Below are positions 47,479 to 57,466 of a stretch of 64,000 nt of DNA, one piece after another (within the stretch, counting starts at the first letter, position 1; every line of letters starts with the position of its first letter). Source of the stretch: Beroe forskalii (lineage: Eukaryota; Ctenophora; Nuda; Beroida; Beroidae). The position numbers were made by a program, and so were the translations under genes. A model generated the notes under the pieces. It saw nothing but the letters and a program-made list of their open reading frames with translations, did no database searches and was not told where the DNA came from. The stretch is from assembly GCA_011033025.1 (NCBI GenBank), contig WFMF01000259.1:178785-242784 (forward strand). The letters run 5' to 3'.

Positions 47479-49056
47479 CTGCTATACTAGTCTAGATAAC
47501 AAACGGTTAGATACATTTGTAACTTGGCAGTCCTCAAAAAGTCCTCTTTGATAACATGTAATTTCGAATTAAAAATAATTTAATAACAATTAGGATTTAG
47601 AGAATCACCTTCACCAGTTTATATAAAAAATAACAATTTTCATTTTTGCAACCCATGTAAGTATGGTATCGAATATTGAACCATGCGATTACAATACTGT
47701 ATGCAGTCATTCAATGGCCTAAGTCATCAATTTGGTTTAGTTAAGTGAAAGATTGAAATTAGTACTGAATCCAAGTAACTATTATCAACATTTAGAAATT
47801 TCATGCATGTGCATGATCGTCATCGATGCAAAGTTGAGACAGAAATAAACATGTATCAAATAACGAAACTAACAAAATATGAACAAATACATAAATATCT
47901 GGTATATCCAACAAAAATTTTGAAAATTATACAAAACGTAAAAACCCCGACTATCCAAAGCATTTACATCAAATAAAATTGTAATAAAAATCACTGACTT
48001 GTCAACAATTTACAAACATCTTAATCTAACTCCTATGTCAAACATCATGGATCTTGATCCAACAACAAATAAACTTAATAAAAGAAGCAAACAAAAAACA
48101 ATTACAGATTCTTAAAATTCAAGAACCTGAAATGATAACTTAGATCCAGAAAATGGCAATGTACCAAAATGGCATTGTAATGAAAAATCACCATTTAAAA
48201 AAGCTTACAAAACACCCTCAAAATGAGTTGACCATACCAACAAAATAATATATAACCTCTAAAAATTTACGACATACTGAAATTCATATTTTGTAAGTAT
48301 CATAATTTACAATTGTTGTAATCAATCTACAACAATCTCCCAAAGTAAAACTCTTTGCTTATAAATCTAATTATTACAAAAACTAAACTAGTAAATTTAG
48401 TTGGAAAACGAGTGAAATCTTATGCTGGGCATCAACGATAAAAGCTAATAACTAAATGTTTGAATTTCAAAAACTGCACAAAACTCTCGTTTTTCTTGTT
48501 TACCGTGAATCTTGCCAAATATAGAAAAGATTTCTTTCTTTCCCAATTCTTGGCAATGTCACGGTAGTTTACTAACGACAAAATGGATGAAAATCAAACA
48601 CGACATTTCCAGGGGCATATCAATTGTATGATATATTATCGGAAGTTGTCTTTTTGTCACTTGAGTAGTTAATCATGAAAGCATGTTCTTGGTTAAGTTG
48701 TTTTAGATGTCGTGATTAATCTTGTCAAAATTACAATATTCAATAGGAATATTACATTTGTTTAAAAGAATTGAAAATTCAGATTATTACAAGTTTAAAA
48801 GTGTGATAATATGGCTTGATGCTGATACCATTCTATTATGTCGGTGTTTCGATTTAATAAGATCTATTGAAATGCCATATTATCACACCAAATCTTAAAA
48901 AGCACATAAAGTTACACTATTTAGTTAACGAACTAAGCATACAGTAGTTTCATATACAGATCTGTTTAGTACGTATGGAATACTGAAAAAAAATATAACC
49001 ATTAATTAGTTAACCCCGCACACACTATTTAATCTATACAAACACTAACAGAGTTG
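47479..49056. other. AT-rich cyclin 3' flank
   Basis: Apart from the short inverted-repeat element at 48799-48888, no features were recognised; probably includes the cyclin 3' UTR. Confidence 0.4.
48799..48888. mobile_element. Small hairpin element (~90 bp)
   Basis: GTGTGATAATATGGC at the left and GCCATATTATCACAC at the right. Confidence 0.75.
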
Positions 49057-50118
49057 CTACAGTGACTTGAGGACAGCTTTCAGCTTGCTGTGCACTGCCT
49101 CGTACTTCTTGAATACAGTTACATGTTCGGTCAGATCGCCGTGCAGGATGGCGTTGATAACGAACTCTTTACACTCGTACACGGCTTCCTCCTCCACGGC
49201 TAGGTGGAGTTGTCGCATGGTCGGCAGGAAGGTACTCACTTTGTTGAGAATGTCGAGGGAGGACACGGCGATAACGGACGGTTTCCAGCGCAGAGCGTCG
49301 TAGCTGAGCGAGAGGAGCTCGCAGATGAACTTAGCACAGTAGTACTGGTGACGGGAACAGGAGAGGTTTTTAGCGAGGTATCGGAGGAATTGGAGCGAGG
49401 TCGGGAAGCCAAGGTCGTAGTCTAGTGCTTTGAGCATTTTCTTCTCCATTCGTTCCAACTCCTGTAAGAACGTTTTTTAACTGCAATTGAGACATAATAC
49501 TAAACTATGCAAAAATAACACAAATTTCACAATGCCCACATGTTATTGTGTTGAAGATAATAAAAATTTCTTATCCCAACCCACCTTAGGAGTGTAGGAA
49601 TCCTCGGTGATGTAACACAGGTCCCTCATGGAGGGCACGGAGATTTCCTCGAACTTGGCCGCCACGAAGATGGCAGTTATCCCGACCAGCTGCAAGTTGT
49701 TCCTCTCAATCAGCTCCACAGACAGGAAACGGTCGATGTACTGGACCGTGTAGAACTGAGTTTCGTCTGCGAATTTGAACTTTGTGCACGCCTGTATGAT
49801 CCAGTCGATGAGGATGGGCCTCATGGCTGGCTTCAAGTCTGGCTGTTTGTCCATGTAGTTCTCACGGAGCTTCATCTCATTCTCCATCTTCAGAAGATAT
49901 CGGATGATATCCTCGGTATAGGAGTCCTTCTTTATGGGGGAGTATAAAGCTGTTTGTTTGGGACAATGTGGCGAGGATTTCTTGGGCTTCTTTAACACTA
50001 CTGGATTATGTTCGGTGTTGGTTACATTACTCAATGCCGCTCGACGACATCTTGTGGCTCGCAAAACTTTCCTATTCTCCGCATCCGCTCTGATATTCTC
50101 GATGTTTTGAGTGTCCAT
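49057..50118 (-). CDS. Mitotic (A/B-type) cyclin, two coding exons
   Basis: Regulatory subunit of a cyclin-dependent kinase at mitosis; 312 residues. Exons 50118-49585 and 49461-49057, intron 123 bp, GT-AG, phase 0. Residues 26-34 (RAALSNVTN) fit the destruction box RxxLxxxxN exactly, so the protein should be degraded by the anaphase-promoting complex. A basic patch (KKPKK, 43-47) may serve nuclear import. The N cyclin box starts at ~92 with MRPILIDW (99-106), followed by FADETQFYTVQYIDRFLS and VAAKFEEISVPSMRDLCYIT; the C box has LDYDLGFPTSLQFLRYLAKN. It is somewhat shorter than usual B cyclins. B or B3 seems most likely; A cannot be excluded. The AG acceptor-like GGCAG lies 3 nt before the ATG. 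Confidence 0.95.
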
Positions 50119-51170
50119 ATCCTGCCTTGATCTAGGAATATAGTGGTGGTGAATGGTTACAAAATATAAAATTCAGACACAAAATATATTAAATCCTGTT
50201 TATAAAGATAATCTCAATTGAGAAGGAAAAGCACCAAAACACCGAAAAAGCACAAAAATTTATCATGAAAGTCTGCTGTACCTATATGTACATGTCTAAA
50301 TATCCTGTATAGATAAATCTGAATATCCTGTATAGATAAAGCAGTGATACGAATGGTATAAGAAAGCAGTGCGGACAATACATAACAAATACAAATCCTA
50401 TCCTATTTAGGTCGATAGATACGTGTCAAAGTAAGGAATTCTGTGATACCTGATACGGTCATAAGAGATGTGCAATCATAGTCTGAAATTGAAGCTAATC
50501 AGCGAGCAAAGGCGTGTCATGGGACCTACAAAATTCCTTACTATGAGCATTGAATAAATTACTCTAACTAATGGCGTGATCATTGGGTCATCACAAAGGG
50601 TCACGTTCTTATTTTTATCAATATTGCATGATTAGTTTGGGTTGGGTGGATGCAAGGATCACCCCTTTTAGAAATGATTACATCGGTATTCAGAAGGAAA
50701 GTAACGCATCGCACGCGAAATGAAACAATTCCGAAAATCCTTGCTCCTTCATAAATTGCAGTCACTTCATATTTTGTTTAAATACACTAGTTCATTGTAT
50801 ATTCACGATTGGTGAAGAAGTGCAAAAAACAAAGCCGGAAAATGGCAATTTTGCAGATGCAAGTCCCCGCCTTTATTTCTAGAAATTGGTAAAAGCGAGC
50901 TGAAATAAAGTGTAATTCAATTAAATTCAATTTTAATACGGATGGCGCGCGTGCGCTGCCTTATAATGTAGCTGCGCCTTACGTTTATTTGCTGTAAAGT
51001 CTAAAGTGTGACAGTGGCAAAATTTCAAATAAATCCCCGATACATTATCTCTCGAGCCGAGAAATAGATAAGAAACATCTTTCCTATCCTTGAAATAATT
51101 TGGCCTTCACCAAAAACATCTTGCCTAATGATGTGCAATAAATTAAACTAAAATTTAGACTAATTAACCA
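50119..51170. other. Spacer upstream of the cyclin gene
   Basis: Holds the cyclin promoter by position. A 20-bp duplication (AATATCCTGTATAGATAAA, 50299-50341) is the only structure seen. Confidence 0.4.
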
Positions 51171-51685
51171 TCACCACCGAGGGCCCTGGACTCGTTCCAT
51201 ATACGAAACTTTTCTTTCCAATTCCTCAAGAGTGTCCATAGGATACTGCCTCCTTAAAACATACCTTTTCAATCCAGGAGTAACCTGAAATGAAAATTAC
51301 ATGTCAAACCTGAGCTCAAACAATAAACTGTTTTCGAGCAAAAACTGACTTTTCAGAACTTCGCAACCAAGTCACTATACGTCCAAGAAGACCAAACCTT
51401 TGTAGTGAGTTGAATAGCTTCTCTGATGAATATAGTTTCTTGGGGAGCTTCATCTAAAAACATTGTCATCTTCCTCTTCTTTCCGTGCCTCATAAGCTTT
51501 TGTCTGCAATTACAATTTATATTTATTCTTAAAATCGTGAGTAATATCACAGGGAATGGCAACAACTTTTCAATCAAACTTTTAACCATTGATTTAAATA
51601 TTTGCAGAGGACTCTAAGAAGACATGGAAAACTACCTGTGATACCAGAATTTAAATCTTTTCCAATACTGGAATTTCTTCGTCAT
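51171..51685 (-). CDS. Small basic protein, three exons (89 residues)
   Basis: Exons 51685-51636, 51503-51398 and 51284-51171, all GT-AG with agreeing phases. The N-terminus is strongly basic and aromatic (FQYWKRFKFWYHRQK, then RHGKKRKMTMF), the middle reads DEAPQETIFIREAIQL, and the C-terminus ends ERKVSYMERVQGPRW. I do not recognise the family. Size, charge and the position only 147 bp after the stop codon of a mitochondrial insertase suggest, but do not show, a mitochondrial or ribosome-related role. The first acceptor (TTAATTTCAG) lies 2 nt before the ATG, so either a 5' UTR intron or trans-splicing feeds this exon. Confidence 0.72.
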
Positions 51686-51832
51686 TTCTGAAATTAATTT
51701 GAGAGTTATGAAAAAATTTGAGAGTTTAAAGAATAATTTAATTCAATCTTTCAATTGAAATGGTCTATCAGAAACACCAAAGAAATCAGGAAACCCTGAT
51801 CTATATCACCCCATTTGTCCTATTCCCGCGCA

Positions 51833-54800
51833 CTAACTAGATACTTGGCCCATGAATCCGGCCTCTGGAGGTGGAGGCTGGATGTTGTCCCTCCCCACAC
51901 CTTCTCCAGACAGCGCAGACTCCTCTTCTTTCACTTCAAACTGTCCCAACTTGAAGAATGGAGTGTGAGGTGTATCGAATTGTAGAGGCCTTCTCCCTCC
52001 CGTGCTACTACTACTGTCCTTCACATCAATAAACTGTTCCAGCAGCTCACGCTCTGATTGTATGGCATCCTTTCTAGTGTGACTAAATCCATGATCTACA
52101 GGGGTCGTCTCATTGTCCATTTTAAAGAAGTCTTCTTCACGATCTAAATCATCTTTCAATCTCTCTTCCGATTTTTCCTGAGTTTTACCACTTGACAACA
52201 CCACTTCACTCTGATCCGTCACATTCTTTGCGAATGTGACCTGGGCTGGTGGCGGCGGTTTCTTGTACGGGACGGGGAGCTGCAAGATGCGCAAAGTGCG
52301 CAGCGACTCGTGGTGCGCGCAGTAGTTGAGGAGGAAGGTGCACCACGAGGATATGGCGTAGTGGAGGGTCATCGTCAGCGAGGTAAAACTTGAGTCAAAA
52401 ACATACCACAAGATAATTAAAAACAGAGGTTATTCTAAACTTCTAAATAAATTGCAGTTCGTGTATTGAAAGTTCACACAACGTGGTGAATGAGAATTCT
52501 GTGGAGCGATAAGCGAGCTAATTAGTGAGATTGGGCAAATCTTACAGAAGCATGATAAATGATAAGGGTTACTTCATGATAAATACGGGACTATTAACTT
52601 GTTAGCATCAAGCATGACTGATGTATTCCCAGTAAACCAGCAAGCGATACTTTTCTCACGACTGCTAATTGTAAAGCAACACCTGCTTCTTAATATTTGC
52701 TATTTAGCTATCAGGAGGACCCAGATCACGTGTCTTAATGAAAACTCACCAGCGGCAGGGAGGAGAGGAGGTATGTGAATAATCCACCGACTGGGATGGC
52801 TACCAGGCTTATTCTGGGGTTGTACCACTTCTCATGTCGCAGATTCACATGTGGGAAAGAAATCAAGATTACCAAGAAATATTTTGGTTTTTACGAAGAA
52901 TTAAAATCAGAATTCTAAATCTGAAAGTATTCGTAAAACATGCGGCTAATTAATAAGATTATGACGTAACTTACATGCATGGTGCCGGCGATGGCAGTGG
53001 TGATGCAGAGTGGCAGGCAGTAGAACGCCACCCCAGAGTGGCTGTTCACGGACATGTCCAGGAAGGGTCCAATGCCACCGTACATTAGCGGCTGCAGAGA
53101 GGGGACCGTTTAATGACATACATTCAACGTGATACAATAAGATATAAGGATTCAATCATCAGCTTAGATTTTGAGTGACTTTTGACATGAAAAGTTGTGC
53201 GACATGAAATGGTTCAATCAAGATTATCCCTCCAATTCTGTTATGATTATAATTATTTATTAACCGTTATGTGAGCCAAGTGGCGCATGCCTCTGTTTAG
53301 TGCCACCATTACAAATGTCGTGCCGAACAGGGACATTGCCATACTGCCTAATTCAGCGCTTTTCCGGTAGTCATTCTTCCATTTTGTCAGTTTCTTGACC
53401 TGCCAGGATGATACCTATTATATAAGATGCGTTAACACGGCTGTGATATAGTAGAGATAAGTTTTACCAACCGAAATTATCAACATTGAAATATTAACAT
53501 TTTGATGGTGACATGATTTGATATATCATTATCCATTCGTTTCAACAAATATAAGGCTAGATAAAGTCTGGCATAATAAAATCAATATGAAACGCTGCCA
53601 GAAAATCAATGTTGAAGCCCGGAAATTTAGTATTGCCTGTAATGTTAGCTGACATAAACCCCCTAATGCCCCAAGCCAAAATTTACAAAAGTGACATAAC
53701 CCCTGACTTGCTTTGCAGTCTGATTGAAGCCACGGGCGTTGGTGGAATTCCAGACCTGTGTGGTCCAGGGCTAGGTTCTGCTCTCGGCACAGGATATCCC
53801 CGGCAGTCGAGTGGCCTAACCACCAGGAGTTGAAGCCCTTAGCCTAGCGTACTAGGGTAGTCTCTATGCTCAGCATGGCTGCCACCGGCCTGGTTGATTA
53901 ATCCGACCGTGGCCATTTTACTAAGACTATAAGACATAACCCCTGACCCGTCCAATTGGAGACTTACCCGGTCCTGATCCCTCCGCTTGGTGTAAACATC
54001 TATAAGGTCTTCATAAACACTCATCTGAGGTAGCACTGTACGAATCACGGTAGGGAAGCGCATTGAACGTCTGAAGGAGGACTTTATGACTAAAATACCA
54101 ATCTCACATAGACTCGGCAGATTGGAGAGATTAAAAATTGCTCATAATATATTATGATTCCATTACGTTATGAAAAGTGAAAATATGATAAAATCTGATC
54201 CCTGATTTATCACACAAATACTTATGAATCCACCTAGTGAAGCATAAGACAATCACAGAACAGGGTCTTATTCAGCTCACATGCTGTAACTGTCTAAGAC
54301 GAAGGATGGTAATAATACCTTGTTAGGGGCAGGAGGAGAAACCTTAACGTCAGAGTTCCAGATCCAATCACAATAAACCAAGAAACGCCCGTGTGGTGCT
54401 GAAAAAGAAGATAAAACTGGCAACCTAGAGTTATTTTCATATTTCAATGCAGTATCAGCGAAACAAGTCAATTGTTATTTTGTAGTAGTTGCTAGAAATA
54501 TACATGATGCTAAAGGTTTATTAATAAGGATGCAACTTGGGAGTTGATGAAAGGGGGTTTCTGCTCTCGACTTCTGGAGAGTATTGGCCAGCTTAAAATG
54601 CAAAATGAAAAGTTTCAGTTTGTTACCTGCACAAACTCATATAATGAGGGAATGTACAAATGTGTCAGTTTGTGTGTTACTACGTCGTTCCAAACGTAGG
54701 CAGACTCCCCACTCGACACAAAGCTTTTCATCCATTGGAACGTGTTCATGATGTTGTTACCAATGAAAGCAAGGCCAGTATCTGAAAAGTACTTTTGTAG

Positions 54801-55380
54801 GAAAGGTATATTAGCCTGTTAAAATCATTTAATTCACTAATTCAGTTGTGACTTGTACCTCATTATGATTAAGGAGTTATGAAAAATTGATATTTCTACA
54901 TACAGACATACAGATTACTATCAACTTACTTGACCCAGTTTCCAAAGCTATCTGATTGATTTCAGTGATGTCAGCACTTGTTATACTTTCCATTGTCACA
55001 GGTGGAGATGATGCTATGGTTTCAGAGGGAGGCACTAAGGTAGAAATTTCTGTGTCACCAGCAGCAGGTGAATTATTTCCCACATTATGAACAGGCCTGG
55101 TAGTACTAAGTGATCGGCAGCATAATGTCTTGTTTGGGGGTGGGAAATTCTTGTGGATGAGGCATCTCTGCAGTGGTTTCTGAAAAAATATTGAGGTATC
55201 ATTTATACAGGAAGAGGTACACTATTTTTTTAGGATACCAAATAAGTCAGTGGTAAATGAAAATTAGTGACCTTATGTCTTATGACGAAATTAATTGAAT
55301 TATTATCAATCAAAAGCAACCAGTTCTTTCTTATTGAGCAATAAACTTACTGTTGCTCGTAGAAGATATGGATGTATCAT
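51833..55380 (-). CDS. OXA1L: OXA1/YidC-family mitochondrial membrane insertase, nine exons
   Basis: OXA1 inserts mitochondrially encoded and some imported proteins into the inner membrane and binds the mitoribosome. Exons: 55380-55351, 55179-54930, 54781-54627, 54398-54319, 54070-53968, 53399-53265, 53091-52975, 52830-52750, 52388-51833. The start (MIHPYLLRATKPLQRCL) and RSLSTTRPVH look like a mitochondrial presequence. The core follows the family: HHTGVSWFIVIGSGTLTLRF then LLLPLTRRSM (first TM of the fold), a charged loop (KKLTKWKNDYRKSAE), FVMVALNRGMRHLA, GPFLDMSVNSHSG with LPLCITTAIAGT, WYNPRISLVAIPVGGLFTYL, and SLRTLRILQLPVP before a ~140-residue acidic soluble tail. One problem: the exon 8 donor is phase 0 while the exon 9 acceptor needs two carried bases, so a micro-exon, unusual site or indel is involved. 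COX18 is the alternative family member. Confidence 0.85.
53693..53946. mobile_element. SINE-like insertion with 15-bp target duplication in OXA1L intron 5
   Basis: GACATAACCCCTGAC occurs at 53693-53707 and again at 53932-53946. The ~224 bp between are GC-richer than the surroundings and contain no open frame of note. A tRNA-type promoter was not clearly found. Confidence 0.75.
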
Positions 55381-55592
55381 CTTTCATAACATCCTGGTTA
55401 AATTTGATTATGAGTTATAGATCATCAAAACCATAGTCACAAGACATATAATGTCATGACCTTATATTATTGCCTAATCATTTATCATTACATAATAATT
55501 GTGTTTTGACTTTTGTGTTTGACTTTTGCATCTTGCCTTTATAAATAATTTACCTTGCCCACATAAACACACACTATCCAGAGCACTTTATC
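55381..55592. promoter_or_regulatory. Divergent promoter region
   Basis: 212 bp separate the OXA1L start (minus) from the cysteine-rich gene start (plus). TTATAAATAATTTACC at ~55538 is a TATA candidate about 55 bp before the plus-strand ATG. Confidence 0.5.
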
Positions 55593-56133
55593 ATGATGAT
55601 ATTCATGCTATTTCTTACATGCTTTTTCATTGCAACCGACTATGGAACACTTGCAGAGGTAAAGTTTGAGATGTTAAGCACACAGTCAGTAGAAATCTAA
55701 GCTTTTATTTGGACACCAATTTGTAGTGCCAATCTATTGCTAAACTGAAGTCTATGGTCACATTAGTATTGTTTGTCTTATTAGATATTTCAACACTCTT
55801 CCAGCCTGTCCAGTGCCCAACAAGCTTCAAAGACTCATCATGTAATTGTCTGCCTCGGTTTTGAATGTGATATTACACACTTGGGCTTTTGCCACTTGTG
55901 CCTAATATCACGGCTTGAACTTTTTATTCTTTACTAAACCCTTCAATTATAGTTATTGTAAATTATCCTAAATCCTTCCTTGCAGAATCAGTGGAAAAGA
56001 TGAATCTGAAGAAATCATAAGGGTTTACAAGCAGTGTAATAATTTTGAAGAACGCTGTCATCTGAGTGAAAGGGCTAAAAATTGCTGCAGAGCAATTTAT
56101 TGCCAGATGCAGAAAAAAGGGTGTTTAGGATGA
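55593..56133 (+). CDS. Small secreted cysteine-rich protein, three exons
   Basis: Predicted 88-residue precursor. Exons 55593-55658 (hydrophobic signal sequence ending near GTLA), 55805-55857 and 55986-56133; donors GTAAAG and GTTTTG, acceptors TTCCAG and TTGCAG; phases 0 and 2 agree across all three. Exon 2 carries three Cys; exon 3 carries an acidic stretch (GKDESEE) and a C-terminal block with spacing C-x6-C-x8-CC-x4-C-x6-C, the order seen in inhibitor-cystine-knot folds. AATAAA follows at ~56188, about 55 bp after the stop. Such proteins serve as antimicrobial, signalling, protease-inhibitor or venom peptides; nothing here decides between them, and I recognise no specific family. Confidence 0.65.
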
Positions 56134-56367
56134 AACCAGATATTATACATATCTAAACATGAAAAGGATTTGAGGACATTGATGTAATAAAGCAAAGTTA
56201 ATAGTTATTTCTCTCTATGAGTCGAATATTAAAGGTTTTATTGAACGAAATCAAATCATCCATGACCAATCTGGGCAATAAATTTTATCAATTCATAAAT
56301 TTTTAGATTTGAAGAGTTACATTTATGGTTTTAATCATTATAATTTTTCAATAATTATTCCTTCCTA
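56134..56367. other. 3' flank of the cysteine-rich gene
   Basis: Contains a polyadenylation signal (TAATAAAGC, ~56187); otherwise AT-rich. Confidence 0.5.
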
Positions 56368-56545
56368 GGCCCACATAGGTGTGTGTATGCGCCGCGCGCT
56401 GGAAGAAATTTCCTTAAAAAGCGCGCGCGGCCTTTAGTCAATAACCTTACTCTAACATTAACAAAATTCGGTGAAGTTCGCGCTTCCCTGTGACGTGCTG
56501 GGGAAGCTAGAAGCGCGAGCCACACAGGGATATACGTGTTTTGCA
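56368..56545 (-). mobile_element. GC-rich hairpin element G1, interrupted reversed copy
   Basis: AGGCCCACATAGGTGTGTGT at the left and CACAGGGATATACGTGTTTT at the right with GCGCGCGG words between; about 75 bp longer than other copies. Confidence 0.65.
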
Positions 56546-56566
56546 AGAATTTCCCTAAACCAGGGG

Positions 56567-56612
56567 CGCCGCGCGCGCGTTACCAGGGTCATGGTTAGGG
56601 CAAAGCAAGCCC
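56567..56612 (-). mobile_element. Mini-hairpin element G2, reversed copy
   Basis: CCCTAAACCAGGGGCGCC ... TACCAGGGTCATGGTTAGGG; relative of 13165-13216. Confidence 0.7.
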
Positions 56613-56626
56613 TGATCGCCTAATTG

Positions 56627-56722
56627 CTAAACACGTATATCCTTGTGTGGGTTGCGCGCGTCTCGTAGGGAAGCGCGCGGCGCGTACACAGTACACACAC
56701 CTATGTGCTATGCGGGCTTAGG
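56627..56722 (+). mobile_element. GC-rich hairpin element G1, plus copy
   Basis: TTGCTAAACACGTATATCC at the left and CACACACCTATG..GCGGGCTTAGG at the right. Confidence 0.75.
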
Positions 56723-56779
56723 AAATCGCCTATGTACAACTACACGTAGGTGGGCTTTCTGATTTTCTAGTAACCTGGA

Positions 56780-56945
56780 CGCATATGTGTGCACACCGCT
56801 CGATTGACAGAGGCCTCGATAAAGACGCGCGCATTTTCTCTGCGCGCTTCAACTTTCTATATAAATTCCGTCAAAAGCACACAATTTTTGTGCGTCTCTA
56901 TCGAGCCCTTTTTCAATCGAGCGGTCTGCACACATATGGGGGAGT
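56780..56945. mobile_element. MITE family M3, copy 1
   Basis: ATATGTGTGCACACCGCTCG then ATTGACAGAGG faces CAATCGAGCGGTCTGCACAC then ATATG. GATAAAGACGCGCG and CAAAAGCACACAAT in the interior recur in copy 2 (58725-58848). Confidence 0.88.
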
Positions 56946-57466
56946 GGGACAGTGCAAGAGGAACATCAATTGTGAAAGTTGACGGATTTTTTTCTTAATC
57001 TTATTTCATCAATTTGACATTGTATAATGATTAAAAGCAAAACAATTACTATATCATTAGCAGTTAATTTCCGGGTATTTCATTAAAAAACTGCACAGAT
57101 CAAGGGTATTTTATTGGATATAATTTAAAAGAAACGTCCGTTGGCATTTATTAAATAACTGAATACCTCAAATAAAAATATTGATTCGATAAAAGAATTA
57201 AAAGGTTGTCTACACTTTCACAGGACAACAGGGAGAGTCTATGACTCATTGGCTTGTTGCAAAAAGCGCTCTAATTTAATTCCTTATAGAATAAGGAATT
57301 AGACTAGGGCAAGTTTTGCAACTGGGCGCATCAGAGCAGTACAACTGGCAATGATGATAGTAAAATGATAATAAATTAATTTCAAAACTTCTCCGAAAAG
57401 GTGTTTCATTGTTTCAACCTTTAAAGCCAGACAACCAAACAATTAAAAACCACACCCGCCCTATTT
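56946..57466. other. Spacer after the Nopp140 stop (convergent side)
   Basis: Probable Nopp140 3' UTR on the minus strand; no other signal. CTAATTCCTTATAG/CTATAAGGAATTAG-type inverted words at 57276-57304. Confidence 0.4.
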
